DNA of 64,000 bases. It comes from Oasisia sp. SBJ-2009. Taxonomy: Eukaryota; Annelida; Polychaeta; Sabellida; Siboglinidae. Position numbers and translations under genes: made by a program. The notes under the pieces are model-generated. The model was given only the letters and a program-made list of their open reading frames with translations. It made no database searches and was not told the origin of the DNA. Positions 58,965 to 64,000 of the stretch are shown piece by piece. The DNA lies in assembly GCA_964017155.1 (NCBI GenBank), contig OZ024867.1, positions 20,919,725-20,983,724 on the forward strand, written 5' to 3'. Each line of letters begins with the position of its first letter. The first letter of the stretch is position 1.

Positions 58965-61900
58965 GAGTTTGACGCCCCTGCCATGCAGAGTTGTAAACCA
59001 CTGCCTTGTGGTACAGGTTCTTGTCAGAACCGAAGGCTAAGGGAGCAAACCCTAACCAGAAAACCATGTCACTGTGGCAGCATCAAGGGCGGTTGATGTA
59101 TGGAATTCCCAACATCTCTCGACCAGCCACTGCAGGGACAAATAGTTTGCGCCTGTCTTGACATGTTCTTGCCGGTGTGAGACCTCTATTTGTTCCCCGA
59201 GAGAGTGTCGCTAGTAACTTGCAAAAGCCAGCGGCACTTCAAAAATTTTTGCTAGCAGCTTCCATGAAATGTACAACTGCACGAAACATGATACCGGATC
59301 GGCCGTCGCCCGGGTTACCAAGGACCGCGCTGCTCGACCTCATCTTCCATCGACAGTGAAAAATCAGCTAGGAAGAAGAAGACAAAGAAGACAACTACTG
59401 ACAATTGGACAATGGAACGTGAGGACTCTCCTCGACCGAGAAGGAGCTAACCGACCAGAAAGACGCACGGCACTAGTAGCAATGGAACTTGCCAAATACA
59501 ACATCGACATCGCCGCCCTATGTGAAACAAGGTTCTCAGAGTCTGGTAGTCTCAACGACTTGGAATACTCTTTCTTCTGGAGTGGCAAACCCAAAGGAGA
59601 AAGAAGGGAGGCCGGAGTGGGCTTTGCTATCAAAAAGGATATCGTCACAAAGCTGACAGAAATGCCACGGCCAGTAAGTGACAGAATCATGACAATGAGA
59701 CTACCTCTGAGTAAGGACAACTTTGCTACAATTATCAGCGTGTATGCTCCGACAATGACAAACCCAGACGAAAACAAGGAGGCCTTCTACAACCAGCTGG
59801 CAAGTGTGCTCAGTGGCATCCCCCGTACAGATAAGCTACTGCTGATAGGAGACTTCAATGCGAGGATAGGAAGAGACAATGACAAGTGGCCCTTGGTCAT
59901 GGGCAAACATGGGATTGGGAAATGCAACTCCAATGGCGAGCTTCTACTGGCTCTGTGCTCTGAGTTCGAACTGATAGTGACGAACACCATGTTCAAGCAG
60001 AAGGATGAACGCAAGACCACCTGGATGCATCCTCGTTCCAGACACTGGCATATGATCGACTTCATCATCACGAGGTGTCGGGATAAGATGGACATCCACA
60101 GTACCCGAGCCATGCGTGGAGCAAACTGCTGGACCGATCACCAGATGCTGAGATCAAAAGTGGCTTTCAGAATACGACAAAAGCACAGCAGGCAAGGAAC
60201 AAGTCAGCCGACCAAGCTCAACACAGCAAAACTAAGTACCACCAGCCATAGGGAGAGTTTTGAGCAGGAGATGGACAGTGCTCTCGCCCAATGGGACGAG
60301 AAGGAAAACTCAACACCAGACGAGGAATGGGAAGCTCTGCAGCAGGTCGTGTACAACACAGCCAAGACATATCTTGGCAAGCCAGACAGAAAACACCAGG
60401 ACTGGTTCGACCCCAACGATCAGGAGCTACAAACTCTTATGAGCAGAAGAGACCAAGCCCACCAGAGAGTGTTGCAAACCAGGAGCACTAGATCCACCAC
60501 TGCAGCATATAAAGACGCCTGCAGACTGCTACAAAAACACACCCGTGCACTGAAGTCAGACTGGTGGGAAAGGAAGGCAGTGGAGCTGCAGAGAGCTGCT
60601 GACAGTAACAACATGAAGGGCTTCTACAATGGACTGAAGGAAGTGTGGGGACCCAAAAAGAAGGGACCTGTTCAACTGAAATCAGCAGATGGAATGGAGA
60701 CCTTCTCTGACAGCAAGAGAGTTGTGGCAAGATGGAGTGAACACTTCCAGAAGCTACTCAACGTCCCTGGAGATATAGATCACGAAGCTTTTGACAACAT
60801 CCCGCAGCGCATTATCAAGACAAGCCTAGATGAGATTCCAACTATGGATGAGATGGCTAAAGCAATCGCCGGCCTGAAAGATGGCAAAGCACCTGGAGGA
60901 GATGGAATTCCTGCAGAAGTATGGAAGCACGGAGGAGACAATCTGTTCAGCAGACTGCACCAACTAATCACCAATGCCTGGGAGGTGGGTTCTGTACCAC
61001 AAGCATGGAAGGATGCCAGCATTGTAACCATCTACAAGAAAGGTGATCGAACAGACTGTGGGAACTATAGAGGAATATCTCTTCTTTCCATAGCAGGCAA
61101 GATCTTCGCCAGGATCCTACTCAACAGACTATCTACCCACATAACACCAGAGGTAGTTCCAGAGACTCAAGGTGGCTTCAGAGGTAACCGGAGCACCGTG
61201 GATATGATATTTTGTCTCCGACAACTACAAGAAAAGTGCATTGAGCAGGACCGACCACTGTACATGGTATTTGTCGACTTCAGTAAGGCGTTCGATACAG
61301 TTGGGAGAACCGGGCTATGGCAGCTACTGAGGAAGTATGGATGCCCAGAGAAGTTCACAACAATGATCGAGGCACTACATACCGGAATGATGGCAAATGT
61401 TAGTGTTGGAGGGGAAGTCTCGGAATCGTTCAGTGTCACAAATGGGGTCAAGCAAGGATGTGTACTGGCCCCCACGCTGTTCTCCATCTTCCTATCAGCA
61501 ATGCTCGATGATGCTTTCCGAGACATGGGGGATGGTGTCTACATACAGTCCAGACAGAGCGCTGACCTATTCAACGTCGCACACTTCAGAGCGAAGACCA
61601 AGACTACTCGGATACTGATGAGAGAGCTGCTATTCGCAGATGACAGTGCACTGGTTGCACACTCTGCTGAAGAGATGCAGAATATAGTGGATGCTTTCTC
61701 CAATGCGTCAAAGAAGTTTGGCCTGAAGATTAACATCAAGAAGACCGAGGTGCTGTACCAACCCAACTCTACAAGAACCCGAGAGGAGGATATCATGGTT
61801 GATGGAAACAAGTTGAACTCTGTTCTGGAATTCACCTACCTCGGAAGCACTATATCAAGTGATGGATGCATTGACAATGAAATACAGAGGAGGATGGCCA

Positions 61901-62450
61901 AGGCTAGTGCATCTTTCGGCCGACTACGCCAGAGACTCTGGAACAACCACCATGTGTCCATGCGGGTTAAAGGCAAGATATACCGTGCAATTGTGCTGTC
62001 CACCCTCCTATATGGAGCCGAGGCATGGACATTGTACAGACGACAGGTGAAAAAGCTGCATGCCTTCGTGATGCGACATCTGCGATCGATCATGAGGATA
62101 ACCTGGATGGACAAAGTGACAAACAAGGAAATACTCGAACGGACAGGGCTACCATCTATGGAAGATCTTCTGATCAGAAAGAATCTCCGGTGGACTGGAC
62201 ACCTCATGAGGATGTCACCAGACAGGCTACCAAAGCAGGTTCTCTACTCCCAACTGTCTTCTGGTCAGAGAAAGAGAGGGCGCCCTCGCCTCCGGTTCAA
62301 GGATACCATCAAGAGAAACCTGAAGCTGAGAGACATAAAGATCGACTCCTGGACATCACTCTCACAGCAGAGAGATAAATGGAGAGCAAGAGTCAAGTGA
62401 TGGAAGCAGTCTTTGTCGCTTCGCGACCGACAGCATGATGATGATGACTT
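58965..62450 (+). mobile_element. Apparently intact RTE-like non-LTR retrotransposon
   Basis: Contains a ~300-base 5' leader, one long ORF (59269-62400), and a 3' UTR of only ~50 bases with the hairpin GTCGCTTCGCGAC and a tail of repeated ATG/TGA triplets (CATGATGATGATGAC). A very short 3' UTR and a trinucleotide tail are typical of the RTE clade. The 5' boundary is estimated; no target duplication was found. The clade call rests on protein and tail style and is less sure than the retrotransposon call. Confidence 0.85.
59269..62400 (+). CDS. Retrotransposon ORF: AP endonuclease + reverse transcriptase
   Basis: A 1043-codon uninterrupted ORF. Residues ~45-300 form an apurinic-like endonuclease: GQWNVRTL (~47), catalytic-glutamate block ALCETRF (~83), SVYAPTM, LIGDFNARIG (~192) and the closing WTDHQML (SDH-like). 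The reverse transcriptase follows, with APGGDGIPAEVW, NYRGISLLS, GGFRGNRST, VFVDFSKAFDTV (first Asp motif, ~667), NGVKQGCVLAPTLFS and the catalytic LLFADDSA (~787). The C-terminus has STLLYGAEAW and a basic GQRKRGRPRLRFKD end typical of RTE-like proteins. All catalytic blocks are present, so the copy may be recently active. A start further upstream is possible because a short ORF at 59177-59359 overlaps in another frame. It makes its own cDNA by target-primed reverse transcription, as known for the class. Confidence 0.93.
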   Translation: MYNCTKHDTGSAVARVTKDRAARPHLPSTVKNQLGRRRQRRQLLTIGQWNVRTLLDREGANRPERRTALVAMELAKYNIDIAALCETRFSESGSLNDLEYSFFWSGKPKGERREAGVGFAIKKDIVTKLTEMPRPVSDRIMTMRLPLSKDNFATIISVYAPTMTNPDENKEAFYNQLASVLSGIPRTDKLLLIGDFNARIGRDNDKWPLVMGKHGIGKCNSNGELLLALCSEFELIVTNTMFKQKDERKTTWMHPRSRHWHMIDFIITRCRDKMDIHSTRAMRGANCWTDHQMLRSKVAFRIRQKHSRQGTSQPTKLNTAKLSTTSHRESFEQEMDSALAQWDEKENSTPDEEWEALQQVVYNTAKTYLGKPDRKHQDWFDPNDQELQTLMSRRDQAHQRVLQTRSTRSTTAAYKDACRLLQKHTRALKSDWWERKAVELQRAADSNNMKGFYNGLKEVWGPKKKGPVQLKSADGMETFSDSKRVVARWSEHFQKLLNVPGDIDHEAFDNIPQRIIKTSLDEIPTMDEMAKAIAGLKDGKAPGGDGIPAEVWKHGGDNLFSRLHQLITNAWEVGSVPQAWKDASIVTIYKKGDRTDCGNYRGISLLSIAGKIFARILLNRLSTHITPEVVPETQGGFRGNRSTVDMIFCLRQLQEKCIEQDRPLYMVFVDFSKAFDTVGRTGLWQLLRKYGCPEKFTTMIEALHTGMMANVSVGGEVSESFSVTNGVKQGCVLAPTLFSIFLSAMLDDAFRDMGDGVYIQSRQSADLFNVAHFRAKTKTTRILMRELLFADDSALVAHSAEEMQNIVDAFSNASKKFGLKINIKKTEVLYQPNSTRTREEDIMVDGNKLNSVLEFTYLGSTISSDGCIDNEIQRRMAKASASFGRLRQRLWNNHHVSMRVKGKIYRAIVLSTLLYGAEAWTLYRRQVKKLHAFVMRHLRSIMRITWMDKVTNKEILERTGLPSMEDLLIRKNLRWTGHLMRMSPDRLPKQVLYSQLSSGQRKRGRPRLRFKDTIKRNLKLRDIKIDSWTSLSQQRDKWRARVK

Positions 62451-63675
62451 ACAAAAACATTATTAAATATCATGAAGTTTGGAAGATGTGTTTACAATTA
62501 TTATTATCTTATTATTACTTAGTATACATAACTTATTTACTATACAACTAATACTGTTTATATTACAACATATTGCCATTAAAAAAAATTATTTTCTGTA
62601 CACACAACCCACCAGGATCTATTGGGTGTGGCACAAAGGCAAATACATTATTATTCAAATGTCTTAGACAAAATAAGTGTAGAACGTATGACACTTGTAT
62701 TCAGAAAGCACACAACTTAAACCTTTGGTGTCACTTATAGTTTGGTTGGGAATGATTCCACCGGTGTCCCATAGATGTCTCTGCCTGTCTTGTGTCGCAC
62801 ACTTTTATTACCACTGCATAGTTCATCAGTGGACCAGCAGGTGGCGTCCCGACCAGCCGATGAAGGTTTTTCTCGGTTATTCGCTCCGGAATTCTGCAAC
62901 AAAGTAACTCTTATTATCTTCAGACCAGCACAAGTAATTCTTTGGTACACAACACAGAGCAGATTTGTGGCTGCAAGGGCGGTTTTGGGGGATTTCAACC
63001 CCTGTTCGTGTGGTGAACTAGACCCCCCACAGTGTCACCCTCATGTAGGACATGGCCAATGCATAATGTGAACCCCAAGTTTGCAAAATTCTGATAGAAT
63101 TTCATTATTGAATTGAAATGAAATTTATTTATAAAAATAAAAAAAAACTTCTACATTATAAATACAGTGTATACAATACAAATTGTTGAAAAAAGGGTAA
63201 AAGAAGTACAATACTTATCATGTTTACCCTCATATTTGCTTAATTTCATTACATAAAGCATCTGAACAGTGCAATAGATGGTGTGACAACACTATTTATG
63301 TGTTTAACGACATTTAAATAAAAAAGACATTGTGACATTTGGTAAAGAAAAAACCTTTGATAACAATAAACTATCTGAATGTTTAATTTTGTTATCTAAT
63401 TGATGTTGGCAAAATGGTCTAGGACTCTAACAAGTAACTATTTAACAGTCTATCTGTATAACAGTTTTTGAAAAGATGAACATTTTTACAACTAATTAGT
63501 GAATAATCGAGGGATTATATTAATAATACTAATTGTAATAATTAGGTGAGAAGGTGGAGAGAACTAGACGACTACTGGAAAGGCACCATCTAGCAGAGGA
63601 TAGGACACAGGCCTATAGAAGTTTTATAATTATTATTATTATCTTTAAAACGCCTAGCTGCATGGTAGATTCAAT
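62451..63675. other. Intergenic after the RTE-like element
   Basis: A+T-rich. A LINE-tail-like ATTGAATTGAAATGAAATTT at 63108 hints at an antisense LINE end. No gene recognised. Confidence 0.5.
62834..62846 (+). promoter_or_regulatory. CTCF-like motif
   Basis: CCAGCAGGTGGCG matches the core of the bilaterian CTCF consensus. A chance match is quite possible in 64 kb. Confidence 0.2.
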
Positions 63676-63858
63676 GAAATGAGTAGTGCAGAGGCTCAGG
63701 TGTAGAGCATCGGACTCTCAACAAAGAGGACCCAGGTTCGAACCCTGTGCTGCCACGTAAAACCTCGTTCAAGTTTTTTCGCTTCATATTGCTCCGGTTC
63801 ACTTAGCTGTATGAATAAGTACATGGCTATAGACAGTGGTGGATATGTCTATGAGTAA
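63676..63858 (+). mobile_element. tRNA-derived SINE (family 2), truncated copy 4
   Basis: Head AGAGGCTCAGGTGTAGAGC and B box GGTTCGAACCC, then the central GACAGTGGTGGATATGT. The 3' half is missing. Confidence 0.75.
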
Positions 63859-64000
63859 TTTTTGTGAATTAAAAAATTTGCTTTTTTATTTCTGGCTCAT
63901 ATCCGGTCAGATTTTGTCCATGTTTTTGTGTACTATGGACCTAGACATTTTAAGGAAACAATCAGGACAAAAATGCATATCATACGCGTAAATGTACAGT

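Overview
This is eukaryotic genomic DNA from an invertebrate animal. The intron-split coding genes, high A+T content, long dinucleotide tracts, tRNA-derived SINEs, L2/CR1-like and RTE-like LINEs and many hAT-like MITEs suggest a lophotrochozoan, most likely a mollusc. That assignment is inference; no rRNA, mitochondrial or other marker sequence is present to prove it.

Two conserved protein-coding genes can be reconstructed exon by exon, both on the + strand with GT/AG introns in compatible phase. The first is FIS1 (mitochondrial fission 1), with 5 coding exons between 16870 and 21087 (151 aa). The second is a phospholipid scramblase (PLSCR family), with 6 coding exons between 28414 and 53725 (297 aa). 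Intron 2 of the scramblase is about 17 kb and has become a landing zone for transposons and tandem repeats. FIS1 acts at the mitochondrial outer membrane and the scramblase at cellular membranes; nothing indicates that they work together beyond adjacency.

Layout. 1-16.3 kb: intergenic, with a foldback element, a tRNA-derived SINE, several hAT-like non-autonomous elements with visible 8-bp target duplications, LINE remnants (one nested in another) and microsatellites. 16.3-22 kb: a possible small exon, then FIS1. 22-28.2 kb: MITEs, a direct duplication and a 5'-truncated LINE. 28.2-53.7 kb: the scramblase, whose introns carry at least five copies of a ~295-bp hAT-like MITE, three larger hAT-like elements (one nested in another), a 29-bp tandem array, a 22-bp and a 24-bp minisatellite, a 775-base G-free minisatellite that starts at a splice donor, and a Penelope-like fragment close to the last exon. 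53.7-58.9 kb: the presumed 3' end, a long-TIR MITE, a SINE and a 1-kb TTCCATC-type minisatellite. 58.9-62.45 kb: an apparently intact RTE-like retrotransposon with a 1043-codon endonuclease + reverse transcriptase ORF. 62.45-64 kb: intergenic with a partial SINE.

The most interesting observations are: (a) a 15-bp ETS/CRE-like composite motif just upstream of the scramblase start codon that recurs in inverse complement in a 7-copy array in intron 2; (b) a 7-copy non-autonomous hAT-like family with target-site duplications at six copies; (c) the intact RTE-like element; (d) tandem repeats that abut exons. All comparisons were made by eye. I see no CRISPR array, operon, riboswitch or other prokaryotic system, and none is expected here.
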